Below, in pieces: positions 49,923 through 58,806 of a DNA stretch of 64,000 nt. The position numbers and the translations under genes are program-made. This stretch comes from Urbifossiella limnaea (GTDB lineage: Bacteria > Planctomycetota > Planctomycetia > Gemmatales > Gemmataceae), in assembly GCF_007747215.1 (NCBI RefSeq), contig NZ_CP036273.1, forward strand, positions 6,184,322 to 6,248,321. The letters run 5' to 3'. How positions within the stretch are numbered: position 1 is the first letter of the stretch; each line of letters opens with the position of its first letter. The notes under the pieces are model-generated. The model was not told where the DNA came from, did not search any database, and worked only from the letters and a program-made list of their open reading frames with translations.

Positions 49923-51155
49923 ATGCGCCCGCTGTTCGCGCTCGCCGTCCTCGCCGCCGTTTCCCAAACGGCCCGCGCCGACGACCCCGTCAAGGTCTTC
50001 GAGCAGCGGCTGCTCCCCATCTTCAAGTCGCCGAATCCCAGCAGCTGCGTGCAGTGCCACCTCGCGGCCGTGGACCTGAAGGACTACATCCTGCCGAGCT
50101 CGCGCGACACGTTCCTCGCGCTCCGCGACCAGGGGCTCATCGACCTGGAGCGGCCCGACGACTCGCGCATCCTCAAGCTGATCGGCCGCGGCAAGACCGA
50201 CCCCGGGGCGAAGCTCATCCCGGCCGGCGTCCGCGACGCCGAGTACGCCGCGTTCTCGGCGTGGATCAAGGCCTGCGCCGACGACCCGCAGCTGAAGGCC
50301 GCGAAGGCCAAGGCGCCGGCGCTGGCGGTGAAGCCGGTCGAGGTGGTGCGGCACGCCCGCGCCGACCGCGTGACCGAGTCGTTCGCGTCGAACGTGTGGG
50401 CGATGCGGTTCCGCTGCATGAACTGCCACACGGAGGGAACGCCGGCGTGCGACAAGCACGTGAAGGAGCACGGCGAGCGCGTGGCGTGGTTCAAGCGCGG
50501 CGGCCCCGAGGCGACCATGAACTACCTGCTCGGCAGCGGCCTGCTCGACTTCTCCAACCCCGAGAACAGCCTGCTGCTGCGGAAGCCGCTGGGGGGCGTG
50601 AAGCACGGCGGCGGCATCAAGTTCGTGACGGGCGATCAGGGCTATCGCGCCTTCCGCGGCTGGATCGAGGACGCGGCGGCAGTCCGCGCCGGGAAGTACG
50701 CGAAGGCGGCCGACCTGCCGCCGCCGGAGCGCGAGCGGCGGTTCGGCTCCGAGGCCTGGCTGAAGCTCACGAACACGCCGCCGGAGTGGGGCGACAAGCT
50801 CCTCCAGGCCGACGTGTACGCCTGGGACGCGGCGGCGAACAAGTGGGAGGCGGCGCCGGTGGCGACATCCGATCGCGTGGTGTGGGGCAAGGGGAAGGCG
50901 TGGCAGCACACGCTGACGCTGCTGGCGGCGCCGGGCTCGGAGCGGGCGAAGGCGTGGGCCGCGGGGAAGGCGGCACTGCCGGCGGGGAAGTATTTGGTGC
51001 GCGTGTACGTGGACCGCGCCGGCGCGAAGGCGGCCGACTGGCGGCGGGCGTGGGTTCCCGACGACTACGCGGGCGCGGTGGAGGTGGAGTCGCGGTGGCC
51101 GGAGGGCTACGGCTCGATGACGACGGCCGACGCCGCCCGGGTTCGGCGGGAGTGA
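49923..51155 (+). CDS. exported dihaem cytochrome-like protein
   Basis: A 410-residue exported protein with signal peptide LFALAVLAAVSQTARA. Two haem-binding motifs are present: CVQCH at 42 and CMNCH at 165. The sequence after each, KSPNPSSCVQCHLAAVDL and FRCMNCHTEGTPAC, resembles planctomycete cytochrome domains. The C-terminal 150 residues form a strand-rich domain (DVYAWDAAANKWEAAP) without haem. It likely carries electrons outside the membrane. It converges with the WD40 gene. Confidence 0.8.
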   Translation: MRPLFALAVLAAVSQTARADDPVKVFEQRLLPIFKSPNPSSCVQCHLAAVDLKDYILPSSRDTFLALRDQGLIDLERPDDSRILKLIGRGKTDPGAKLIPAGVRDAEYAAFSAWIKACADDPQLKAAKAKAPALAVKPVEVVRHARADRVTESFASNVWAMRFRCMNCHTEGTPACDKHVKEHGERVAWFKRGGPEATMNYLLGSGLLDFSNPENSLLLRKPLGGVKHGGGIKFVTGDQGYRAFRGWIEDAAAVRAGKYAKAADLPPPERERRFGSEAWLKLTNTPPEWGDKLLQADVYAWDAAANKWEAAPVATSDRVVWGKGKAWQHTLTLLAAPGSERAKAWAAGKAALPAGKYLVRVYVDRAGAKAADWRRAWVPDDYAGAVEVESRWPEGYGSMTTADAARVRRE

Positions 51156-51165
51156 CACCGCGGCG

Positions 51166-52104
51166 TCACCGCGGGAGCGTCCACACCTTCACGGTCTTGT
51201 CCCAGCTGCCGGCGGCGAGGCGGGGCCGTGTCGGGTCGAAGGCCAGCGCCAGCACCTCGCCGGTGTGGCGGAGCGCCGCCCGCTCCTTCCAGCCAGCGGT
51301 GTCCCACAGGCGGACATCGCCGGGGCGGTTCCAGTCGCCGTCGCCGCTGGCGAGGGTGCGGCCGTCGGCCGAGAACGCCACCGCCCACACATCGCCGGCG
51401 TGCCCCTTCAGCGACGCCACCTCGGCGCCGGTGGCCAGGTCGAACACCTTGACGACGCCGTACCGCGTGCCGGCCGCCAGCCGCTTCCCGTCCGGCGACA
51501 CCGCCACCGACCGCACCTCCGCTGCGTTCGGCCGGATCACCATCCGCTCCTTCCGGGTCGCCACGTCCCACAGGCGGATGGTGTTGTCGGAGCTGCCGGA
51601 CACGAGCGTGCGGCCGTCGGGCGTGAAGGCCACGGCGTTGACCCAGGACTTGTGCCCGTCCAGAGTCGCGACGGGTTCGCGGGCGTCCCACAGCACCACG
51701 CGCGTGTCGATGCCGCCGGTGGCCATCGCCTTGCCGTCGGGCGATACCGCCACGGCCATGACGACGCCCCTGTGGCCGGTGAGGGTGTGCTTCACGCCGC
51801 CGGTCGCGGCATCCCACAATTTCGCGGTGCCGTCGAAGCTCGCGCTGGCGAGAGTCTTACCATCCGGCGACCACGCCACGGCAGAGACGTAATCCGTGTG
51901 ACCCTTCAGCGTCGCGAGTTCGCGGCAGGTGTCGGCGTCCCACACCTTCACGGTCTTGTCGGCGCTGGCGGTGGCGAGCCGCTTCCCGTCCGGCGAGAAG
52001 GCCACGCCGCCGACCCAGCCGGTGTGGCCCTTCAGCGTGCGGGCGTCGTCGGCCGGTTGCGCGGCGACCAGGGTGACGGCGAGGAGGGCGGCAGTGGTGC
52101 GCAT
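51166..52104 (-). CDS. exported seven-bladed WD40 protein
   Basis: A 312-residue protein: signal peptide TTAALLAVTLVAAQ followed by exactly seven WD40 repeats, each ending in VKVWD-like strands (KTVKVWD, GTAKLWD, TRVVLWD, NTIRLWD, VVKVFD, DVRLWD, KTVKVW). This fills one complete propeller with no other domain, so it is an exported protein-binding platform. Its first 20 codons and upstream region are an inverted copy of those of the divergent gene at 52188. Such short exported WD40 proteins are common in planctomycetes; the partner is unknown. Confidence 0.9.
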   Translation of the reverse strand: MRTTAALLAVTLVAAQPADDARTLKGHTGWVGGVAFSPDGKRLATASADKTVKVWDADTCRELATLKGHTDYVSAVAWSPDGKTLASASFDGTAKLWDAATGGVKHTLTGHRGVVMAVAVSPDGKAMATGGIDTRVVLWDAREPVATLDGHKSWVNAVAFTPDGRTLVSGSSDNTIRLWDVATRKERMVIRPNAAEVRSVAVSPDGKRLAAGTRYGVVKVFDLATGAEVASLKGHAGDVWAVAFSADGRTLASGDGDWNRPGDVRLWDTAGWKERAALRHTGEVLALAFDPTRPRLAAGSWDKTVKVWTLPR

Positions 52105-52215
52105 GTCGCCACGCTACACCGGCGGCGCGGCGGGGGCAACCGGCCGAACGGGTTGCTGGCGCGCCCGGCCCCGTGTACCGTGGCGACATGCGCACCACTG
52201 CCGCCCTCCTCGCCG
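52077..52215. repeat. 43-bp inverted duplication spanning two divergent gene starts
   Basis: Arms 52077-52119 and 52173-52215 are reverse complements with one mismatch. Each arm covers the ribosome-site region, start codon and first signal-peptide codons of one of the two divergent genes. The 53-base spacer contains a small hairpin (GCAACC/GGTTGC). The two proteins share the start MRTTAALLA. Confidence 0.9.
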
Positions 52216-53189
52216 CCCTCGTCGCCACACTTCCCGCGCCGGCCCAGGAGTCCGCCGAACCCGGCTACATCGCTTCCACGCTCCGAGGCTTTTTCGCAAA
52301 TACGGCCCGGCCCGACGGCTCGTTCCGCCCCGGCATCGACCCCGCCTACGAGGGCATGTCCGACAGCGCGTTCAGCGACCTCGCCCCGGTCGCCTACGCC
52401 GTCGTGCTCCACAAAACCTTCGGCTGGAAGCTCCCCGACGAGGCCAAGACGCGCGAGTTCCTCCTCGGCCGGCAGCGCGACGACGGCTCGTTCTTCAACG
52501 TGGCCGGCACCGTCGGCCCCGACTCGGCCGCGGGCCGGGCCTACAACACGACGATGGCCGTGATGGCGCTGAAGGCGCTGAACACGAAGCCGCGCCGCGA
52601 CCCGCTCCCCGTCTTCGACGCCGTGCTGAAGACCGATTACAAGGAGCTGCCGGCGTACATGACGAGCTTCTTCCCGCTCGCGTACCTGGCCAGCGGCAAG
52701 GCCATCCCGCCGGAAGCGGACCGGAAGATCAAGGCGCTGATGGAGCAGGACGCCGACGGCTACCTGCACGACCACGTCGCCGCGACGTTCCACGCCGCCC
52801 ACTACTACCGGCTGATCGGCGAGCCGGTGCCGCGCGGCGAGGCGATGCTGGCCCGGGTGCTGCGCGACCAGAAGCCGGACGGCAGCTGGATGCTGAACCC
52901 GCCGGCCCGCGACCGGCACGCCACGTTCGACGCGGTGTTCGTGGTGCGGCAGCTCGGCGGCAACCGGCCCGCGGCCCGGGAGGCGCTGCGGAAGGCGGCA
53001 TCCTGGTCGCTGACGTGCCGCAACCGCGACGGCGGCTTCGGCCACTACCCCGGCAGCCCGTCCGACGCCGACGCCTGCTTCTTCCACGCCGGCACGCTGG
53101 TGATGGCCGGGTACTTGAAACCCGTCGAACCGCTGCCCCCGGACGCCCGCCTCCTCGGCTGGGGGCACCTGTTCCCCGTGAGCGAGTAG
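52188..53189 (+). CDS. exported terpenoid-cyclase/protein-prenyltransferase-like protein
   Basis: A 333-residue protein with a signal peptide and an alpha-barrel pattern of the squalene cyclase/prenyltransferase beta group. Repeats with QW-like glycine loops are visible: RQRDDGSFFN, RDQKPDGSWMLN and CRNRDGGFGHYPG. The C-terminal stretch PSDADACFFHAGTLVMAGYL resembles the zinc-binding end of Rab geranylgeranyltransferase beta, with aspartate, cysteine and histidine present, but the arrangement is not proven. Export of such a fold is unusual for lipid cyclases and fits planctomycete members of unknown role. It shares its 5' end by inversion with the WD40 gene. Confidence 0.8.
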   Translation: MRTTAALLAALVATLPAPAQESAEPGYIASTLRGFFANTARPDGSFRPGIDPAYEGMSDSAFSDLAPVAYAVVLHKTFGWKLPDEAKTREFLLGRQRDDGSFFNVAGTVGPDSAAGRAYNTTMAVMALKALNTKPRRDPLPVFDAVLKTDYKELPAYMTSFFPLAYLASGKAIPPEADRKIKALMEQDADGYLHDHVAATFHAAHYYRLIGEPVPRGEAMLARVLRDQKPDGSWMLNPPARDRHATFDAVFVVRQLGGNRPAAREALRKAASWSLTCRNRDGGFGHYPGSPSDADACFFHAGTLVMAGYLKPVEPLPPDARLLGWGHLFPVSE

Positions 53190-53194
53190 CCGCG

Positions 53195-54127
53195 TCAGTC
53201 CCGCAGCGCGTGCCCCGTCAGCTCCAGGAACACGCGTTCCAGCGTCGGCTCCGTCGCGGTCACCGCCGTCAACTCAACGCCGGCCGCGGCGCACGCCGCC
53301 GCGGCGCGGGCCAGCGCCGGCGCCGCCTCGTCCACCACTAGCTCGAACCCGTCCGCCGTCGGCGCGACGGAGCGCACGCCCGGCAGCGCCGCCAGCCGCT
53401 CCGTGAACCCGGCCGGCGCCGACACGCCCAACCGCAGCGTCGTGTCCAGCCGGCGCAGCAGGTTCGTCAGCGTGTCGCACGCCTTCACCCGGCCGTGGTC
53501 GAGCACCGCCAGCCGCGGGCACAGCGCCTGAACTTCCTCCAGGTAGTGGCTCGTGTACAGCACCGTCATGCCGGCGGCGCTCAGCGCCTTTACCTGCTCG
53601 AAGATGTGGTTGCGGCTCTGCGGGTCCACGCCGGTCGTCGGCTCGTCCAGGAACAGCACCCGCGGCCGGTGGACGACCGCCGCCGCCAGGTTCAGCCGCC
53701 GCTTCATGCCGCCGGAGAAGGTGCCGGCGCGGTCGTCGGCGCGGTCGGCGAGGCCGACGGCGGCGAGCTGCTCGGTCACGCGGCTGTTCAGGTCGGCGCC
53801 GCGGAGGCCGTACAGCTTGCCGAAGAACCGCAGGTTCTCGCGCGCCGTCAGGTCGGGGTAGATGCTCAGGTCTTGCGTGCCGATGCCGACGAGGCGGCGG
53901 CGGCCGCGGTCGGCGGGGGTGAACGGCTGACCGAACAGCGTGACGGCGCCGGCGTCGGCGGCGGCGAGGCCGGCGAGGATCGAGATGAGGGTGGTCTTGC
54001 CGGCGCCGTTCGGGCCGAGGAGGCCGAAGACTTCGCCCTCGCCGACGGCGAGCGAGACGCCGTCGAGGGCGAGGGTGCCGCCGTGGGCCTTGCGGATGCC
54101 GTCGGCGGCGAGCACGGGGGCGGACAT
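53195..54127 (-). CDS. ABC transporter ATP-binding protein (ABC-2 export type)
   Basis: A 310-residue ATPase starting at the ATG of MSAPVLAADGIRK. Walker A is GPNGAGKTT, the signature is TFSGGMKRRLNL and Walker B is RVLFLDEPTTGVDP with the switch histidine in YTSHYLEEV. A C-terminal DUF4162-like extension (about 220-310) is typical of DrrA/NatA-type export ATPases. No membrane permease lies next to it in this window, so its partner must be elsewhere. Substrate could be a lipid, drug or pigment; not readable from the ATPase. Confidence 0.93.
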   Translation of the reverse strand: MSAPVLAADGIRKAHGGTLALDGVSLAVGEGEVFGLLGPNGAGKTTLISILAGLAAADAGAVTLFGQPFTPADRGRRRLVGIGTQDLSIYPDLTARENLRFFGKLYGLRGADLNSRVTEQLAAVGLADRADDRAGTFSGGMKRRLNLAAAVVHRPRVLFLDEPTTGVDPQSRNHIFEQVKALSAAGMTVLYTSHYLEEVQALCPRLAVLDHGRVKACDTLTNLLRRLDTTLRLGVSAPAGFTERLAALPGVRSVAPTADGFELVVDEAAPALARAAAACAAAGVELTAVTATEPTLERVFLELTGHALRD

Positions 54128-54155
54128 GCCGGGTATGATACGGCCCGCGCCCGGA

Positions 54156-54386
54156 TCACCCCGGGTACGGCGACTCGGCCTCGATCCCCTCGGCGGCGAA
54201 CTGCGGCTCCAGCACGCCCTTCCAGCAATCGGGGCAGATGCCGTGGCTGAACCGGGCGTCCGAGCCGGTCGGCTCCTGCTCCAGGAACGGCACGAGTCGA
54301 GCTGAGCAGGGGTGACAGCGCGGGTACGGCCGTCCCCAGGCTTCGTGACGTTCACCGGTTGTTAACCCGCCAGACGCTCCTGACAC
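54156..54386 (-). CDS. small zinc-ribbon-like protein
   Basis: A 76-residue protein starting at GTG 54384-54386, without an obvious ribosome site. It contains CHPC and CPDC pairs separated by about 25 residues (in YPRCHPCSARL and SHGICPDCWKG), a classic four-cysteine zinc ribbon layout. The SHGICPDCW string resembles ends of small response-regulator- or sigma-associated proteins, but no family is assigned. It is divergent from the sigma factor gene, with 188 bases between the two starts. Confidence 0.55.
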   Translation of the reverse strand: MSGASGGLTTGERHEAWGRPYPRCHPCSARLVPFLEQEPTGSDARFSHGICPDCWKGVLEPQFAAEGIEAESPYPG

Positions 54387-54574
54387 GGTTCCGAAACGCC
54401 GGGGTTTCCGGGCGGAACCGATCGTGTCGATTTTTCCGTTTGACCGCCGCCGTTTCGTGTCCCACGTTACCCGCGTCTACCCGATCTCCGGCCGGGTCTG
54501 AACCACCCCCACACAGTCGCCGCCACGGGCCGCACGCCGGCCCGCCGGGGCGCCGTCATCACGCGAGGCCCACC

Positions 54575-55369
54575 GTGAGCCGCGACCCCTTCGCCAGCTA
54601 CCTCACCGAGATCGACCGCACCCCGCTGCTGACCGCCGCCGAGGAACGCGAATTGGCCGGCCGCATCGCCACCGGCGACGTGGAGGCCCGCGACCAACTC
54701 GCCCGCGCCAACCTGCGGCTGGTGGTCAGCATCGCCCGCCAGTACGGCGGCCGCGGGCTGGCGCTCGAAGACCTGATCGCCGAGGGGAACGTCGGCCTGC
54801 TGCGGGCCGTGGAGGGGTTCGACCCCGCCGCCGGCACGCGGTTCAGCACCTACGCCGCGTTCTGGGTCCGGCAGGCGGTGCGGGTGGCGCTGAACAAGTA
54901 CGGCCACGCCGTGCGGCTGCCGCAGTACATGGGCGTGCTGCTGCCGAAGTGGCGGCGCGCGGAAGCGGCGCTGCGGGACTCGCTGGGGCGGGAGCCGCTG
55001 GCGACCGAAATCGCCGCGGAGTTGGGGCTGAAGCGGGGCCAGGCGCGGGCGGTGGCCAAGGCGCTGAAGGCGGTCGGCTCGGCCCGCGCGACCGGCGGCG
55101 AGGAGGACCCGAACGCCCTGCTGGCGGACATTCACGCGGCGGCCCCACAGGACCGGCTCGCCACGGCCGACGAGGTGCGGGCGGCGCTCGGCTCACTCGA
55201 CCAGCTCGACGAGCGCGAGGCGGCGGTGCTACGGCTGCGGTTCGGCCTCGACGGCGGCGAGCCGATGACGCTCGAAGACGTGGGCCGGCAGTTCGGCCTG
55301 ACCCGCGAGCGCGCCCGGCAGATCGAGCGCTCGGCGCTGGCGGCGCTGCGCGAGTCGCTGGCGGCGTGA
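54575..55369 (+). CDS. sigma-70 family RNA polymerase sigma factor
   Basis: A 264-residue sigma factor of the primary-like group without region 1.1. Region 1.2 begins SYLTEIDRTPLLTAAEE; region 2 has LRLVVSIARQYGGRGLALEDLIAEGNVGLLRAV and TYAAFWVRQAV, region 3 lies near VRLPQYMGVLLPKW and region 4 ends LTRERARQIERSAL. The start GTG at 54575 is preceded by GCGAGG. With about 264 residues it is shorter than RpoD and likely an alternative sigma of group 2 or 3. A small zinc-ribbon gene is divergent. Regulon unknown. Confidence 0.93.
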   Translation: MSRDPFASYLTEIDRTPLLTAAEERELAGRIATGDVEARDQLARANLRLVVSIARQYGGRGLALEDLIAEGNVGLLRAVEGFDPAAGTRFSTYAAFWVRQAVRVALNKYGHAVRLPQYMGVLLPKWRRAEAALRDSLGREPLATEIAAELGLKRGQARAVAKALKAVGSARATGGEEDPNALLADIHAAAPQDRLATADEVRAALGSLDQLDEREAAVLRLRFGLDGGEPMTLEDVGRQFGLTRERARQIERSALAALRESLAA

Positions 55370-55391
55370 TCAGCCCGCCGCGAGCGGCGGA

Positions 55392-57116
55392 TCACCGCCG
55401 CCGCGCGACACCACCCTCGGTCAGCACCCAGTACGCCCCGGGCGTCACGCCTGAAAACTCCTGCGTCTTCCCCGACGGCCAGTGGACCGTCACGCCGGTC
55501 ACGGCCGCGTCGGCGCCCAGGCCCACCAGCAGCCGCGGGTCGCACGTCGAGGCGAAGCTGCCGCCGCCCTTCGCGAACTTGGTCTGCGTGCCGCCGGCGC
55601 TCGTCACCACCACGCGGGCGCCGACCACGTCGCGGTTCTTCTCGCCGGCCAGCACCAGCCCCAGCCAGTTCTTGCCGTCCGCCACGTTCCGCAGCACCGA
55701 AACCGGCTCGTTGAGGTGGCTGACCACCAGGTCCGGCCGGCCGTCGTTGTCCAGGTCGCCGACGGCCAGGCCGCGGGCGTTGTGCGGCGAGCGGAAGTAC
55801 GGCCCGGCCTGCCGCGTCACCGGCTTGAACTTCCCCGCCTCGTTCCGCAGCAGCAGCGGCGTCTGCCGGCGGTCGATCTTCGTCGGGAAGCGGATGGCGT
55901 GGCCGCTGACGATCATCAGGTCGTCCCACCCGTCCAGGTCGTAGTCGAAGAACCCGGTGCCCCAGCTGACGTAGCTGCCGCCGACGACCGCGAGGCCGGA
56001 CGGGAGCGTGTCGTAGGTGAACTGCTCCTTCCCCGGCCCGCTGCGGTTGCGGTACAGCGCCGGCAGCTCGTTCTCGTAGTTGGTCACGACCACCGACGCC
56101 AGCCCGGTGCGGTTGAAGTCGGCGGCGTCGAGGCCCATGCTGCCGTTGGCCATGCCGCGGTCGTCGCGGGCCATGCCGCTGAACAGCCCGCCCTCTTTCA
56201 GGTCCACCGGGCCGCCCGCCTTGCCGCGGTTCACGTACAGGAAGTTGTCGTCGGTGTCGTTGGCCACGTACACGTCCGGCCGGCCGTCGTTGTTCAGGTC
56301 GGCGACGAGAACGCCGAGCCCCTTGCCGTCGGTGCGCAGGTTCTGCGTCGGGGTGATGTCGGCGAACGTGCCGTTGCCGGTGTTCCGGTACAGGGTGTGC
56401 GGCAGCGCCTTGAAGCGGCGCGGCTGGCACACGTCGCGGGTCTTGCCGTCGTAGGTGCAGTCGGTGGGGTGGTTGGTGTCGAAGCCCCAGTCGCCGTAGT
56501 GGGTGACGTAGACTTCGGGGAACCCGTCGCCGTCCAGGTCGCCCCACCCGGCCGACGCCGACCACAGCTTGTCGTTCAGCCCCGCCTTCGCGGTCACGTC
56601 GGTGAAGCGGCCGTCGCCGTCGTTGTGGAGCAGCACGAGCCGGCTGTACCCGGTCACGAGGAGGTCGGGCCGGCCGTCGCGGTCGTAGTCGAAGGCGGCG
56701 GCGCCGTGGCTGTACTGGAACGTGACCCGATCCAGGCCGGCCTTCGCGGTCACGTCCTCGAACTTGAAGCCGCCGAGGTTGCGGTACAGCTTGCACGGGT
56801 GGCCGAGGACGGTCTTGTCGCGGTAGTGGCCGCCGCCGGGGAGGAAGACGTCGAGGAGGCCGTCGCCGTCGTAGTCGAGGAGCGCGGCCCCGCCGCCGAG
56901 CGACTCGATGATGGCGAAGTTGCCGGCCTCTTCGCCATTCTTGTAGGTGAACGCGACGCCGGAGGCGGCGGTCACGTCCTCGAACAGCGGCGGGCCGACC
57001 GGCTCCTCCGGCTGCGCGGGCGCGACGACGGCGGAACCGCCGCCGGAGCAGCCCACAACGGCGAGCGCGGCGGCGAGGAGGCACCCGGCGACGACGGGGA
57101 AGCGGCGGTTACGCAT
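55392..57116 (-). CDS. CRTAC1-family lipoprotein with FG-GAP repeats and ASPIC/UnbV domain
   Basis: A 574-residue lipoprotein; the lipobox AAALAVVGC places the anchor cysteine at about 23. Several FG-GAP blades follow, each with a DYDGDG- or DLDGDG-type calcium loop, for example LLDYDGDGLLDVFLP, WGDLDGDGFPEVYVT and VADLNNDGRPDVYVA. The C-terminal ASPIC/UnbV domain begins WLGLVLAGEKNRD and holds TVHWPSGKTQEFSGV. The group is very common in planctomycetes. It is probably an adhesive or scaffold protein on the outer face of a membrane. Start ATG at 57114-57116. Confidence 0.92.
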   Translation of the reverse strand: MRNRRFPVVAGCLLAAALAVVGCSGGGSAVVAPAQPEEPVGPPLFEDVTAASGVAFTYKNGEEAGNFAIIESLGGGAALLDYDGDGLLDVFLPGGGHYRDKTVLGHPCKLYRNLGGFKFEDVTAKAGLDRVTFQYSHGAAAFDYDRDGRPDLLVTGYSRLVLLHNDGDGRFTDVTAKAGLNDKLWSASAGWGDLDGDGFPEVYVTHYGDWGFDTNHPTDCTYDGKTRDVCQPRRFKALPHTLYRNTGNGTFADITPTQNLRTDGKGLGVLVADLNNDGRPDVYVANDTDDNFLYVNRGKAGGPVDLKEGGLFSGMARDDRGMANGSMGLDAADFNRTGLASVVVTNYENELPALYRNRSGPGKEQFTYDTLPSGLAVVGGSYVSWGTGFFDYDLDGWDDLMIVSGHAIRFPTKIDRRQTPLLLRNEAGKFKPVTRQAGPYFRSPHNARGLAVGDLDNDGRPDLVVSHLNEPVSVLRNVADGKNWLGLVLAGEKNRDVVGARVVVTSAGGTQTKFAKGGGSFASTCDPRLLVGLGADAAVTGVTVHWPSGKTQEFSGVTPGAYWVLTEGGVARRR

Positions 57117-57181
57117 GGGAGCGCCGGGTACGGGTGAGGGGGCGTCTATCGTTCTACGCCGCCGACCCGCCGGGCGTGCGG

Positions 57182-58561
57182 TCAGTCCGTCGTCAGGCAG
57201 TACCGGTTCCACACCGTGCCGCCGTTGCGCACGGTCACGCGGTACAGCCCGTCCGCGGCCGGCGACCACACCAGGTCGACGCGCTCTTCCTTGCACGTCG
57301 TCCGCGCCACTACCCGGCCGTCGGGGCCCTCGACCGTCAGGGCCAGTTCCGTGTCGCCGTCGCCGCGCACGCTGACGCGCGCCTTGCCCCCGTCCTTCGT
57401 GTACTGGAACTGGTACGAGTCCGCCCCCTTGGCCGCGATCCGCCGCAGCAGCGTCAGCGGCACGGCCAGCCGGTCGCCCTCGTTCCGCAGGCCGAACCGG
57501 TCGACCGCCAGCGTGTACGTGTTCGTCCCCTTCTTGCCGCCGAGGTTCTGCACCTGCGCCCGGGCGTACCCGCTCCACCCGGCCGTGAACCCCTTCCGCT
57601 CCTGGTCCGTGTCGCCCGTCTCCTCGACCAGGAGCTTGCCGAACGTCTTGTTCTTCTTGCCGAACTTGCGGGTGTCCTGCCCCGGGCCGTCCACGTCGTC
57701 GGCGTACAGGTCGAGGTCGGTGGTGCCGTCGCCCTTCAGGTCGAGCGTGACGGGGGCGCCCTTGGTGACCGGGAAGTAGAACTCGTCCCACCCCGGCGTG
57801 TCCACCGCCCCCTGCACCACGAACCGCCGGCCGCCCGGCTGCTGGAGACCTTCCAGCGCGCGCTTGATCTCGGCGAAGTGGACGCTGTTGTCCACCACCT
57901 GCCGCTTCCCCTCGCCGATGGTGCCCTGCGAGATGATCGCCAGCAGCTTGCCGTCGGAGGCCAGGACCGCGCCGCCGCTGTCGCCCTTGTTGCTCGGGGC
58001 GTGGTGGGTGACGGAGTAGAAGACGCGGCCGTCCTTGTCGTGGTGGTGGACGTTGCGGACCTTCCCCTCCGAGTAGCCGAACGTGCCGCCCTCGAAGTAG
58101 TTGCTGTTGCCGATGACGTGGACCGGCTCGCCGGGGTCCGGGTTCTCGGCCGCCAGCGGCACGGCGACGACCCCGGCCGGGAGGCGGTCCAGCCGTACGA
58201 GCGCCAGGTCCTTGCCGCGGTTGAGGTAGACCACCTTGCCGGGCACGCGCACCTCGGGGTGCTTGGCGTAGAACACGGCGTCGGTCACGACGCGGCCGTC
58301 CTTCCCCTTCACCGGGAACGCCACCTTCACGTCGAACCGCCCCTCGCGGACCACGTCGTCCACGACGTGCGCGGCCGTGACGACGAGCTTCTTCTCGGCG
58401 TCCACGAGGACGCCGCTGCCGACGCTCGTGGAGCCGTCGGACTCGAAGTGGAACAGCACCGTGGAGGGCACGGCCTTGCGGTACAGGACCACGTCGCCGC
58501 GCGCGGGCACGGCGACGGCGGCGGCGAGGGCGGCGAGCGCGAGGGCGCGGCGGGCGATCAT
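57182..58561 (-). CDS. exported trypsin-like serine protease
   Basis: A 459-residue exported protein with signal peptide ALAALAAAVAVPARG. The trypsin-like core has catalytic H65 in TAAHVV, D118 in KDLALVRL and S195 in GDSGGAV. The C-terminal part (about 270-459) is strand-rich with no PDZ signature, unlike HtrA. It could be a pre-peptidase C-terminal-like domain, supported by strands such as APVTLDLKGDGTTDLDLY and YRVTVRNGGT. It likely acts outside the cytoplasm on damaged or nutrient protein. The gene ends 66 bases from the CRTAC1 lipoprotein start. Confidence 0.88.
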   Translation of the reverse strand: MIARRALALAALAAAVAVPARGDVVLYRKAVPSTVLFHFESDGSTSVGSGVLVDAEKKLVVTAAHVVDDVVREGRFDVKVAFPVKGKDGRVVTDAVFYAKHPEVRVPGKVVYLNRGKDLALVRLDRLPAGVVAVPLAAENPDPGEPVHVIGNSNYFEGGTFGYSEGKVRNVHHHDKDGRVFYSVTHHAPSNKGDSGGAVLASDGKLLAIISQGTIGEGKRQVVDNSVHFAEIKRALEGLQQPGGRRFVVQGAVDTPGWDEFYFPVTKGAPVTLDLKGDGTTDLDLYADDVDGPGQDTRKFGKKNKTFGKLLVEETGDTDQERKGFTAGWSGYARAQVQNLGGKKGTNTYTLAVDRFGLRNEGDRLAVPLTLLRRIAAKGADSYQFQYTKDGGKARVSVRGDGDTELALTVEGPDGRVVARTTCKEERVDLVWSPAADGLYRVTVRNGGTVWNRYCLTTD

Positions 58562-58642
58562 GTCGGACCTCCGAACAGTGGTGAGGGGAGCGTAAGCGGG
58601 CGCGGGGCGGGCGTCAACGCATCTGGCGCGACGCCGAGGCTA

Positions 58643-58758
58643 CCCGGGGCTTCCGCCCCGGGCTAACGACGGCCGCCCCTCCGGGGCTCAAGACCGTTGG
58701 CTCGGAGCTTCAGCCCCGGAGGGGCGGCCGTTCTTAGCCCGGGGTGGAAACCCCGGGC
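58643..58758. repeat. nested palindromic element
   Basis: A pair of outer hairpins CCCGGGG/CCCCGGG (58643-58662 and 58737-58758) flanks a 20-bp perfect inverted repeat (58669-58688 and 58712-58731). The halves together form 34-bp arms (58655-58688, 58712-58745) with a few mismatches. It fills most of the space between the divergent protease and hrpB genes, where promoters are expected. Confidence 0.8.
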
Positions 58759-58806
58759 GGCCGTGGCGGTGTCACGACCAACTCCCGCCCGCCGTAAACT
58801 TCCCCC

